Positions 6,744 through 12,421 of a DNA stretch of 12,421 bases are shown here, one piece after another. The stretch spans positions 1 to 12,421 of the forward strand of contig DNMQ01000193.1 in assembly GCA_003488145.1 (NCBI GenBank). Reading direction: 5' to 3'. The first letter of the stretch is position 1; every line of letters begins with the position of its first letter. This DNA is from Pseudomonas sp. Its GTDB lineage: Bacteria; Pseudomonadota; Gammaproteobacteria; Pseudomonadales; Pseudomonadaceae. Both the position numbers and the translations under genes were made by a program. Under the pieces are notes generated by a model. It searched no databases and was not told the DNA's origin. It saw only the letters and a list, made by a program, of their open reading frames with translations.

Positions 6744-6772
6744 ATGAAAGTAATTTACATTTAGTTTACATT
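6744..6772 (+). promoter_or_regulatory. Promoter of the iron-uptake operon
   Basis: A -35-like ATGAAA (6744-6749, four of six) and a -10-like TACATT (6767-6772, four of six) with a 17-base spacer, in the only strongly AT-rich patch between the nuclease and the receptor. The start of transcription would be near 6779, about 32 bases before the GTG. TTTACATT occurs twice here (6754-6761 and 6765-6772), 11 bases apart. Confidence 0.5.
6745..6759. promoter_or_regulatory. Fur-box-like operator
   Basis: TGAAAGTAATTTACA matches 10 of the 12 defined positions of the 7-1-7 Fur consensus TGANAATNATTNTCA, and is itself an imperfect palindrome. It overlaps the proposed -35, the expected place for iron-dependent repression by Fur. 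The downstream genes are iron-uptake genes, which supports the call. Confidence 0.65.
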
Positions 6773-6810
6773 CGCGCTCCCTGAACAAATCCAACACCGG
6801 GAGCTTTCAC

Positions 6811-8943
6811 GTGTTTCGCAGAACCAGCCTGTGCTTGTCTATCTCTCTTGCATCCCTTTCCCTCTCGTCCCTGCCGGCCAATGCGGCAGATGAAGCGACG
6901 GAGCTCGAAGCAGTCACGATCAGTGCGACACGGGCCAGAAGCGAAGCGGGCAAGACGCCACAGAAAATCACGGTGATCAGCCGCGAGCAAATCGAGCAGC
7001 AACTGGCGATCACCTCGGACCATGGCGCGATCCTGAGCAACCTGATCCCCTCGTACTCGCCAAGCCGGCAGAAGATGAGCAGCGCCGGCGAGACCTTTCG
7101 CGGCCGCTCGGCACTGATCCTCATCGACGGCGTGCCACAGTCCACGCCGCTTCGGGACAGCCAGCGCGACGGTTATGTGATCGACCTGTCGATGGTCGAG
7201 CGCATCGAAGTCATCCATGGCGCCAGTGCCGAGCACGGCCTGGGCGCTACCGGCGGCATCATCAACTATGTCACCCGCCGTCCTGAAAGCGGCGAGCTGC
7301 GTCAGCACGCGGGCGTCAGCTTCACCGCGCCGGGCGACTACGAGTCCGAGGGACTGGGCTACAAGCTCGATTACCGGGTGGAAGGCACCCAGGGTGACCT
7401 CGATTACCTCGCCGCCGCCAGTTGGCAGACCCAGGGCATGTTCTACGATGCCAACGGCGATCTGATCGGCGTCGACGACACCCAGGGCGACGTGATGGAT
7501 TCGACCGGCACCGATCTGCTGCTCAAGCTCGGTTACTGGCTGGACGACAATCAGAACATCGGTTTGATGGTCAATCGCTACGAAGTCGAAGGCGAACACG
7601 AGTACGTCAACGTGCCGGGTGACGCCGACGCGGAGATACCCGCGACCTCGCGCAAGGGCGACCCGCAGGGCAAGGCACCGCAGAACGAAGTACTCGCGAC
7701 CAGCCTGTCCTACAAACATGCCGATCTCTATGGCAACGAGCTGGGCCTGCAGCTCTATACCCAGCGATTCCGCGGCCGCTTCGGTGGCGGCACCAATGCC
7801 ACCTTCCAGGACCCCAGCATCGCGCCGACGGGAACGCTGTTCGATCAGTCGCAGAACGAGTCGGACAAGATCGGCGGCAAGCTGACGATCAGCCGCGATG
7901 GCATGCTCGACAACCGTCTGATGCTCACCGGCGGGCTCGATGTGCTGCAGGACACCACCAGCCAGCAGCTGATTCTCACTGATCGGGAATGGGTGCCAGA
8001 AACGGTGTTCCGCAACTATGCGCCGTTCCTCCAGGCCGAGATCCGCGCGCTCGACCAGCTGACCTTGCATGCCGGTGTGCGGCATGAGTTCGCCGATCTC
8101 GACGTCGACAGCTTCCGCACCATTGCCTCGACCAAACCGGTGGGTAGCGTCGATGTGGAAGGCGGCAACCCGACGTTCGAGGAAACGCTCTACAACGCTG
8201 GCCTGGTCTGGCAGATGAATGACTGGGCGCAACTGTTCGCCAACTACTCGGAAGGATTCGGCATGCCGGATGTCGGTCGCGTGCTGCGGGGCATCGGCAC
8301 GCCGGGCACCAGCGTCGACAACTTCCTCGACCTGCAACCGGTGGTTACTGAAAACCGCGAGATCGGCTTCCGCCTGAACCATGGCCCGTTCGACGCAGAG
8401 ATCAGTTACTACGAGTCGGATGCCGACCTCGGCTCGCGCCTGGACAGCGTGGGCGGGGTCTACCAGGTACGCCGCGAGCGCACCGAAATCGATGGCATCG
8501 AGTTCACCGGCGGCTGGCAGATCAACAAGGCGCACCGCCTGAAGCTGATGTATGCCCAGGTCAACGGCCAGTCCGACACAGACGACGACGGCAAGGTCGA
8601 TACCGACCTCGATGGCGCGAACATCTCGCCGGATCGTTACGGCATCAGCTGGCAGGCCAACTGGAACGACAAGCTGCACAGCCTGCTGCAGGCCAACCAC
8701 TATGCCAGCCGGGGCTTTGACCAGCCGGGCCTGGATTTCGACGGCTACACCCTGGTCGATGCCTCGCTCGGTTATCGCCTGCCGGTCGGCGAAGCCCGCC
8801 TGGGGATCGAGAACCTGTTCAACGAGGACTATCTGACCTACTACTCGCAGGCCGCCAACACCGGCGCACCCGCAACCCGCAATGGGCGCGTCTTCAATGG
8901 TCGTGGACGGACGTTCACCCTTGGCTATCAGGTCAGCTTCTAA
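6811..8943 (+). CDS. TonB-dependent siderophore receptor (IutA-like features)
   Basis: A 710-residue outer-membrane gated barrel for ferric-siderophore uptake powered by TonB. The start is GTG 6811, with GGGAG (6799-6803) 7 bases upstream. A signal peptide (about 1-25, ending LPANA) is followed by the TonB box region EAVTISAT. The plug domain runs to about residue 165 with ETFRGRSALILIDGVPQ, VERIEVIHGASAEHGLGATGGIINYVTRRP. The barrel follows and ends in a terminal Phe (LGYQVSF) preceded by the ENLFNEDYLTYYSQ and GRGRTF motifs common in hydroxamate/aerobactin-type receptors. The plug resembles IutA/RhtA by eye, but the ligand cannot be fixed from sequence. There is no FecA-like signalling extension at the N-terminus and no sigma/anti-sigma pair nearby, so control is probably by Fur alone. 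It heads an operon with three membrane-protein genes, the next starting 3 bases after its stop. Confidence 0.93.
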   Translation: MFRRTSLCLSISLASLSLSSLPANAADEATELEAVTISATRARSEAGKTPQKITVISREQIEQQLAITSDHGAILSNLIPSYSPSRQKMSSAGETFRGRSALILIDGVPQSTPLRDSQRDGYVIDLSMVERIEVIHGASAEHGLGATGGIINYVTRRPESGELRQHAGVSFTAPGDYESEGLGYKLDYRVEGTQGDLDYLAAASWQTQGMFYDANGDLIGVDDTQGDVMDSTGTDLLLKLGYWLDDNQNIGLMVNRYEVEGEHEYVNVPGDADAEIPATSRKGDPQGKAPQNEVLATSLSYKHADLYGNELGLQLYTQRFRGRFGGGTNATFQDPSIAPTGTLFDQSQNESDKIGGKLTISRDGMLDNRLMLTGGLDVLQDTTSQQLILTDREWVPETVFRNYAPFLQAEIRALDQLTLHAGVRHEFADLDVDSFRTIASTKPVGSVDVEGGNPTFEETLYNAGLVWQMNDWAQLFANYSEGFGMPDVGRVLRGIGTPGTSVDNFLDLQPVVTENREIGFRLNHGPFDAEISYYESDADLGSRLDSVGGVYQVRRERTEIDGIEFTGGWQINKAHRLKLMYAQVNGQSDTDDDGKVDTDLDGANISPDRYGISWQANWNDKLHSLLQANHYASRGFDQPGLDFDGYTLVDASLGYRLPVGEARLGIENLFNEDYLTYYSQAANTGAPATRNGRVFNGRGRTFTLGYQVSF

Positions 8944-8946
8944 GAC

Positions 8947-9297
8947 ATGCACTCAGCGGCCAAACAGGGGCGGCAACAGCACCAAATGGACTGGCGCCAC
9001 TACGCCAGTCTCGCGCTGCGGGTTCTTGCGGGCATCGGCGGCGGCTTCGCCTGTACCGTAGCGCTGGCTTCGGCCAGCGCCCGGTTGTTGGTGCAGCTAA
9101 TCGGGCTGGCCGGTCACGAGGCGGTGCTGATCGCCTGCATGCTGGGTTTCGTCATCTACCTCGGCCTGCTGCTCTGGGCGTTCGTCGAACCACGGCTGTG
9201 GCGTCTCTGCCTGCTATTGCTGCTAGGCATCGCCAGCGACCTGGCGCTGCAGTTCGGCCCGCTGGCAGCGCGGCCGCTTATCGCTGGTGCAGGTTGA
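8947..9297 (+). CDS. Small DUF3649-like inner-membrane protein of iron operon
   Basis: A 116-residue, mostly hydrophobic protein with about three membrane segments: SLALRVLAGIGGGFACTVALA, AVLIACMLGFVIYLGLLLWAF and LWRLCLLLLLGIASDLAL. The pattern ALRVLAGIGGG...EAVLIACMLGFVIY...LLWAF fits the DUF3649 family, which has no assigned function and is typically found beside TonB receptors and PepSY proteins. The ATG at 8947 lies 3 bases after the receptor stop, suggesting coupling; ATG 8986 is an alternative start nearer the first membrane segment, and neither has a strong ribosome site. A perfect UUCG-capped hairpin lies inside the gene (9061-9080). Role inferred from context: accessory to siderophore-iron handling at the inner membrane. 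Confidence 0.8.
   Translation: MHSAAKQGRQQHQMDWRHYASLALRVLAGIGGGFACTVALASASARLLVQLIGLAGHEAVLIACMLGFVIYLGLLLWAFVEPRLWRLCLLLLLGIASDLALQFGPLAARPLIAGAG
9061..9080 (+). other. UUCG tetraloop hairpin inside the iron operon mRNA
   Basis: A perfect 8-pair stem GCGCTGGC (9061-9068) with GCCAGCGC (9073-9080), closed by the tetraloop TTCG with a C-G closing pair, the especially stable cUUCGg configuration. It lies about 120 bases after the receptor stop, inside the DUF3649-like gene. It could slow exonucleases from the 3' side and so favour receptor mRNA over downstream genes. The structure is seen; the function is inferred. Confidence 0.5.
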
Positions 9298-9299
9298 CG

Positions 9300-10817
9300 A
9301 TGCCCGGGAACGGATTTCGTGCTTCGCTGAGCTGGCTGCACACCTGGACCGGCGTGCTGCTCGGCGGCCTGCTGCTGGCGGTTTTCTGGTCCGGCAGCCT
9401 GGTGGTCTTCGATCGCGAGATCGACCGCTGGATGCTGCCTTCGACGCGGCTCGGCTCACCACCTGTCGATCTTTCCCTGGATCGCCTGGTCGTGCCGCAT
9501 GCCCAGCGGCTGGCCGGCACGGCGGCGCGCTGGAGCATCACTCTGCCCAGCGAGCGCACACCGGTCATCCAGTTGGAGTTCCCGAATGCCGAGGGCGTAT
9601 CGACGCGCCGCTTCATCGATCCTGCCAGCGGCGAGCTGCTACCGGACCATGGCAGCTGGGCAGCCACCGGGTTCCTCTTTCCGTTCCACTACAGCCTGCA
9701 TCTGCGCTGGCGCAATGTCGGCTACTGGCTGCTGGGCATCGCCGGCATGGGCATGCTGCTGTTGCTGGTGTCCGGCGTGGTGATCCATCGCAAGATTATT
9801 CGCGAGTTCTTCACCTTCAGGCCACACAAGAGCACGCAACGCGCCACGCTGGATCTGCACAACCTGACCGGCGTCGTCGCATTGCCGTTTCATTTTCTGA
9901 TCAGCCTATCCGGTCTGATCATCTTCTTTGCCATCTACTTTCCGACGGTCATCGAACGAATCTACCCGGGCAATCCGGCTGCCTTCAGCACCGAGGCATT
10001 CGGCAACTACACACGGCAGGCATCCACCGAGCCCGCGACGCTGGCCTCACTGGACGCCATGCGCGACCGTGCACGCGGAGCCTGGGGTGATGAGCCCTAC
10101 ATGCTGCGGGTATGGCACCCCGGAGACGCCCAGGCATACGTGGAGGTTCGCCGTAGCTTTGCCCGCGAGGTGACCATGAACGTCGATCGCATGACCTTCG
10201 ACGGCAACAGTGGAGCCCTCCTGCTCGATCACCGGACCGGGCCGGTAGCCGCCATCCAGCGATTCTTCAGCGGCCTGCATTTCGTTCAGTTCGAACACTG
10301 GACGCTGCGCTGGCTGTATTTTCTGGGCGGGTTGTCCGGCTGGATAATGATCGCCACCGGCCTGCTGTTCTGGACCGGCGCCCGCCGCGCCCGTCACCAG
10401 CGGCAGGGGCATACCGGCGCGCACCTGCTGGATGCGATCTGTGTTTGCAGCTGCAGCGGTCTGATCCTCGCCACGCTTGGCTTCTTCATCGCCAATCGCG
10501 CGTTGCCGGCCGACGTTGGCCGCTTCGAGATAGACCGCGCCGCCCTCGAAGGCTGGGCGTTCTTTCTGATCTGGGCGTCGACCCTGGTCCATGCGCTGAT
10601 CCGTGGCGCGGGTGCCTGGCACGGACAATTGCTGGCCATCGGCGTCGCCGCACCGGCAGCGGTGCTGCTGAACTGGCTGACCACCGGCGATCATCTGCTG
10701 CACAGCCTCCAGCAAGGGCGCCATGCAGTTGCCGGCATGGACCTGTTGCTCATGTTGCTGGCGCTTCTGGCGCTGGCTGCAGCACGACGCCTGAACCGGC
10801 GCATTACCAATGCCTGA
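9300..10817 (+). CDS. PepSY-TM protein, probable inner-membrane ferric-siderophore reductase
   Basis: A 505-residue multi-spanning membrane protein. The ATG at 9300 has AGG (9291-9293) 6 bases before it and begins the family's opening SLSWLHTWTGVLLGGLLLAVFWSGSL; the frame upstream is a shadow of the preceding gene. Order: TM1 (about 18-37), a periplasmic PepSY-like domain, TM2 (about 142-162), TM3 (about 191-213), a second PepSY-like domain (about 245-315), TM4 (about 338-357), then about four further membrane segments. Conserved-looking histidines at or near membrane edges are His14, His130, His134, His163, His187, His198, His327 and His333. FoxB of P. aeruginosa, a PepSY-TM protein, is a haem-binding siderophore reductase, so these may hold haem. 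Iron reduction here is inferred from family and from the receptor operon. The stop lies inside the next gene (8-base overlap). Confidence 0.87.
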   Translation: MPGNGFRASLSWLHTWTGVLLGGLLLAVFWSGSLVVFDREIDRWMLPSTRLGSPPVDLSLDRLVVPHAQRLAGTAARWSITLPSERTPVIQLEFPNAEGVSTRRFIDPASGELLPDHGSWAATGFLFPFHYSLHLRWRNVGYWLLGIAGMGMLLLLVSGVVIHRKIIREFFTFRPHKSTQRATLDLHNLTGVVALPFHFLISLSGLIIFFAIYFPTVIERIYPGNPAAFSTEAFGNYTRQASTEPATLASLDAMRDRARGAWGDEPYMLRVWHPGDAQAYVEVRRSFAREVTMNVDRMTFDGNSGALLLDHRTGPVAAIQRFFSGLHFVQFEHWTLRWLYFLGGLSGWIMIATGLLFWTGARRARHQRQGHTGAHLLDAICVCSCSGLILATLGFFIANRALPADVGRFEIDRAALEGWAFFLIWASTLVHALIRGAGAWHGQLLAIGVAAPAAVLLNWLTTGDHLLHSLQQGRHAVAGMDLLLMLLALLALAAARRLNRRITNA

Positions 10818-11112
10818 AGTCACGCAGTTGGGCGTCTTTATCCTGTGCTACCTGGCGTTCGCCCAGCTCGCGCTGCTGCAGCAATCTCATCGCCAGAAGG
10901 TCTGGCGATCAGCTGCACCTGCGCCCGCACGCGAGCGATGGCTACGCCGCAGCGTCGCCACGATTTCCTTCGCTGGCGCGCCCACGGCCCTGATGACGGT
11001 GGAGGGGCCAGGCTTTGCTGTACTGCTCTGGTTCTTGCTGATGGCGGCCGCCGCTATAGCGGTCAGCCTTACCCTCACCTGGCGACCGGGCTTGCTGCGC
11101 GGGCTACCCTGA
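10810..11112 (+). CDS. Small DUF3325-like inner-membrane protein of iron operon
   Basis: A 100-residue hydrophobic protein with about three membrane segments: QLGVFILCYLAFAQLALL, RRSVATISFAGAPTALMTV and FAVLLWFLLMAAAAIAVSLTLTW, ending in the short tail RPGLLRGLP. The N-terminal ALLQQSHRQKVW and the overall pattern fit DUF3325, a family of unknown function that accompanies PepSY and DUF3649 genes in iron operons. The start overlaps the end of the PepSY gene by 8 bases, so it should be translated from the same message. No enzymatic motif is visible. It is the last gene of the operon before an 88-base gap. Confidence 0.75.
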   Translation: MPEVTQLGVFILCYLAFAQLALLQQSHRQKVWRSAAPAPARERWLRRSVATISFAGAPTALMTVEGPGFAVLLWFLLMAAAAIAVSLTLTWRPGLLRGLP

Positions 11113-11121
11113 TTCGGGGGT

Positions 11122-11139
11122 CGCGCCGCGGGCGGCGAC
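11122..11139. repeat. GC-rich inverted repeat after the iron operon
   Basis: CGCCGC (11124-11129) and GCGGCG (11132-11137) are perfect arms with almost no loop. In RNA a 5-pair stem with a 4-base loop is more realistic. It begins 12 bases after the last operon stop and may mark the 3' end of the message, but there is no T-run. Confidence 0.25.
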
Positions 11140-11140
11140 A

Positions 11141-11165
11141 CGCTAGCCTGCAAGGGCGTGGAGCG
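11141..11165 (+). promoter_or_regulatory. Promoter-like element upstream of binding protein B, shared with copy A
   Basis: CGCTAGCCT (11141-11149), then 10 bases and GGAGCG (11160-11165), parallel to the element at 5157-5180 before the paralogue. TAGCCT (11144-11149) is a possible -10; no clear -35 is seen. If real, copy B can be transcribed independently of the iron operon. Confidence 0.3.
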
Positions 11166-11200
11166 TATTGCCGCTCTGCCGATCGCCTGGAGCTTGCAGC

Positions 11201-11968
11201 ATGCCCACTCGATGGATTGCGATAGTCGTCGGCCTGGCACTCATGGGCAATTGCCAGGCCGATGAGCTGCGCTTCGTCACCGAGGACTTCCCGCCATTCA
11301 GCTATGCCACGACGGCCACCGGCACCGAGGACCGTGCAGCCGGGCCTTTCGTCGAGATCGTTGCAGCCGTCTGCGCGCGACTTCGGATCGACTGTCCGGT
11401 GCAGCTGCTGCCCTGGCGACGCGCACTGGCGCTGGCCGAGGACGGTGAAGCGCAGGGGATCTTCACCGTGATCCGCTCACCGGATCGCGAGCGCGCGTTT
11501 CACCTCACTCGCATGCTGGTCACCTCCCGCTATGGGGTCTATGCGCGTTCGGCGAGCCGCTTCGTCTTCCATCGCCCCGAGGACCTGGCCGGACGCAGCG
11601 TCGCCGTGTACGGGCCCTCCGGAACCTCCTTCGTGCTCGGCCAGCATCTGGCCGAGGTCGGCGACGTGACGCTGATCCTGGAGGCGGATAACCGGCGGCT
11701 GCTGCGCATGCTGGAGGCCGGCAGGTTCGGCGAACAGGGCGTCGCCGTGGTCAATCAGGACGTCGCCTGGCACCTGATCGATCATGAGGGGCATTCCGAC
11801 ATTCACGAGGCGGGTGAGCTGCAACGAGTTTCCTACGCGATCGGCCTTTCCCGCGCCGCGGTCAGCGAAGCCGAATTCGAACGTTTCAACGACGCGCTCG
11901 AGGCGCTGATCGCCGACGGCAGCGTTGCGGCCATCCTGCGGCACCACGGCCTGGAGCCCGCGTTCTAA
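11201..11968 (+). CDS. Periplasmic solute-binding protein, family 3 type (copy B)
   Basis: A 255-residue exported binding protein, paralogue of the one at 5248. ATG 11201 is chosen because GGAG (11189-11192) is 8 bases upstream and the signal peptide MPTRWIAIVVGLALMGNCQA follows; the in-frame TTG at 11168 has no ribosome site. LMGNC is not a proper lipobox, so a soluble periplasmic protein is expected. It keeps RFVTEDFPPFSY, AAGPFVEIV, the Cys pair in CARLRIDC, the Arg in SPDRE, GPSGTS and NQDVAWHLI. In two blocks counted by eye, 14 of 20 and 24 of 30 residues are identical to copy A. It lacks the short ASETAGVG insertion seen in copy A. No permease or ATPase is adjacent. It sits 88 bases after the iron operon on the same strand, so partial read-through from that operon is possible. 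Confidence 0.88.
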   Translation: MPTRWIAIVVGLALMGNCQADELRFVTEDFPPFSYATTATGTEDRAAGPFVEIVAAVCARLRIDCPVQLLPWRRALALAEDGEAQGIFTVIRSPDRERAFHLTRMLVTSRYGVYARSASRFVFHRPEDLAGRSVAVYGPSGTSFVLGQHLAEVGDVTLILEADNRRLLRMLEAGRFGEQGVAVVNQDVAWHLIDHEGHSDIHEAGELQRVSYAIGLSRAAVSEAEFERFNDALEALIADGSVAAILRHHGLEPAF

Positions 11969-12122
11969 CACCGGCGCTATCGGTCAATCGACACCCAACC
12001 CATCTTTTCGCTGAATCATTCTGCGCTTCGGACCGTCTACCCCAGAGGCAGCGTTCGGGCAATCCGGAGGTTTCGCCGCGTACATCCCGCTCATCACCCG
12101 CGCAAACGGAGGCTGACCGTCC

Positions 12123-12421
12123 ATGGACGCCGCCAAGAAAATACCCAAGGCCATCATTCTGTTCCCCGTGTTCATTCCAGCAGTGATCGTCACACTGCTG
12201 CTGGTGATCGGAACCATCAGCAATCCGGAACTGGCCGGTGAAGTGTTCAGCTCGACGCTAGCGTTCATCACGACCAACTTCGGCTGGTTCTACATGCTCT
12301 CGGTGGCCTTTTTTCTGGTGTTCATCGTCGGCATCGCCCTGACCAAATGGGGCAACATCAAGCTCGGGCCGGACCACTCCGAGCCGCAGTACAGCTTCCC
12401 TGCCTGGTTCGCCATGCTGTT
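12123..12421 (+). CDS. BCCT family transporter (3' end outside window)
   Basis: N-terminal 99 residues of an inner-membrane betaine/choline/carnitine-type transporter. The ATG at 12123 has GGAGG (12108-12112) 10 bases upstream. Two membrane segments are visible (ILFPVFIPAVIVTLLLVIGTI and GWFYMLSVAFFLVFIVGIAL), then the family hallmark WGNIKLGPDHSEPQYSFPAWFAMLF that precedes TM3 in BetT/BetP/CaiT. Members import compatible solutes or carnitine coupled to sodium or protons. The short N-terminus argues against the long cytoplasmic extension of osmosensing BetP, but the decisive C-terminal region and substrate-box residues lie outside the window. The frame is open to the right edge. Confidence 0.92.
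   Translation, partial: MDAAKKIPKAIILFPVFIPAVIVTLLLVIGTISNPELAGEVFSSTLAFITTNFGWFYMLSVAFFLVFIVGIALTKWGNIKLGPDHSEPQYSFPAWFAML

Noticed and set aside
6811-6960. FecA-type signalling domain in the receptor
   Set aside because: The TonB box follows the signal peptide almost directly; there is no room for the signalling domain and no sigma/anti-sigma genes nearby.
6766-8952. 728-codon open frame on the minus strand opposite the TonB receptor
   Set aside because: It mirrors the receptor almost exactly, has no ribosome site or recognisable domain, and its composition is what the complement of GC-rich coding sequence gives. The + strand protein is an unmistakable receptor.
10047-10823. 258-codon minus-strand frame opposite the PepSY gene
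   Set aside because: Shadow of the real gene; Gln-rich, with no signal, membrane or domain pattern.
11201-11260. Lipoprotein signal in binding protein B (LMGNC)
   Set aside because: Residues before the Cys (M-G-N) do not fit the lipobox, and a normal cleavage site after QA is available.

Overview
The window is high-GC Gram-negative chromosomal DNA. It looks like a pseudomonad (Pseudomonas/Stutzerimonas type). The reasons are the asmA-mutY-yggX-tRNA-Phe block, a PanZ-like acetyltransferase, a Fur-type site over an iron operon, and a TonB receptor / DUF3649-like / PepSY / DUF3325-like gene set. Genus placement is from family knowledge, not a search. All genes seen are on the + strand; the long minus-strand open frames are shadows of GC-rich coding sequence.

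Layout. (1) 2-475: 3' part of an ABC transporter ATPase of the nitrate/taurine/sulfonate type (NrtD/SsuB-like), followed by a hairpin. (2) 565-963: PanZ/PanM-like GNAT protein. (3) 1148-4703: a tightly coupled asmA-mutY-yggX operon with ATGA overlaps at both junctions and a good sigma70 promoter upstream. (4) 4735-4918: a complete tRNA-Phe(GAA) unit with UP element, -35/-10, tRNA with encoded CCA, and an intrinsic terminator. (5) 4919-5247: about 330 bases without a gene. (6) 5248-6030: orphan periplasmic solute-binding protein (copy A). (7) 6192-6671: secreted staphylococcal-nuclease-like protein with an Asn in place of a usual metal-ligand Asp. (8) 6744-11112: iron-uptake operon, consisting of a Fur-like box over a promoter, a GTG-started TonB-dependent siderophore receptor, a small DUF3649-like membrane protein, a PepSY-TM protein likely to be a ferric-siderophore reductase, and a small DUF3325-like membrane protein. 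(9) 11201-11968: solute-binding protein copy B, a clear paralogue of copy A. (10) 12123-end: 5' part of a BCCT-family transporter.

How it fits together. The asmA-mutY-yggX block is housekeeping: outer-membrane/lipid homeostasis, 8-oxoG:A repair by a [4Fe-4S] glycosylase, and a small iron/Fe-S protection protein. The most distinctive part is the iron module. The receptor would bring a ferric siderophore (IutA-like sequence features suggest a hydroxamate/carboxylate type) across the outer membrane. The PepSY protein would reduce the iron at or across the inner membrane, with two small multi-spanning partners of unknown function. It is bracketed by two paralogous binding proteins that have no permease or ATPase beside them. 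That arrangement, with similar sequence upstream of both binding proteins, is the best candidate for an incompletely described system here.
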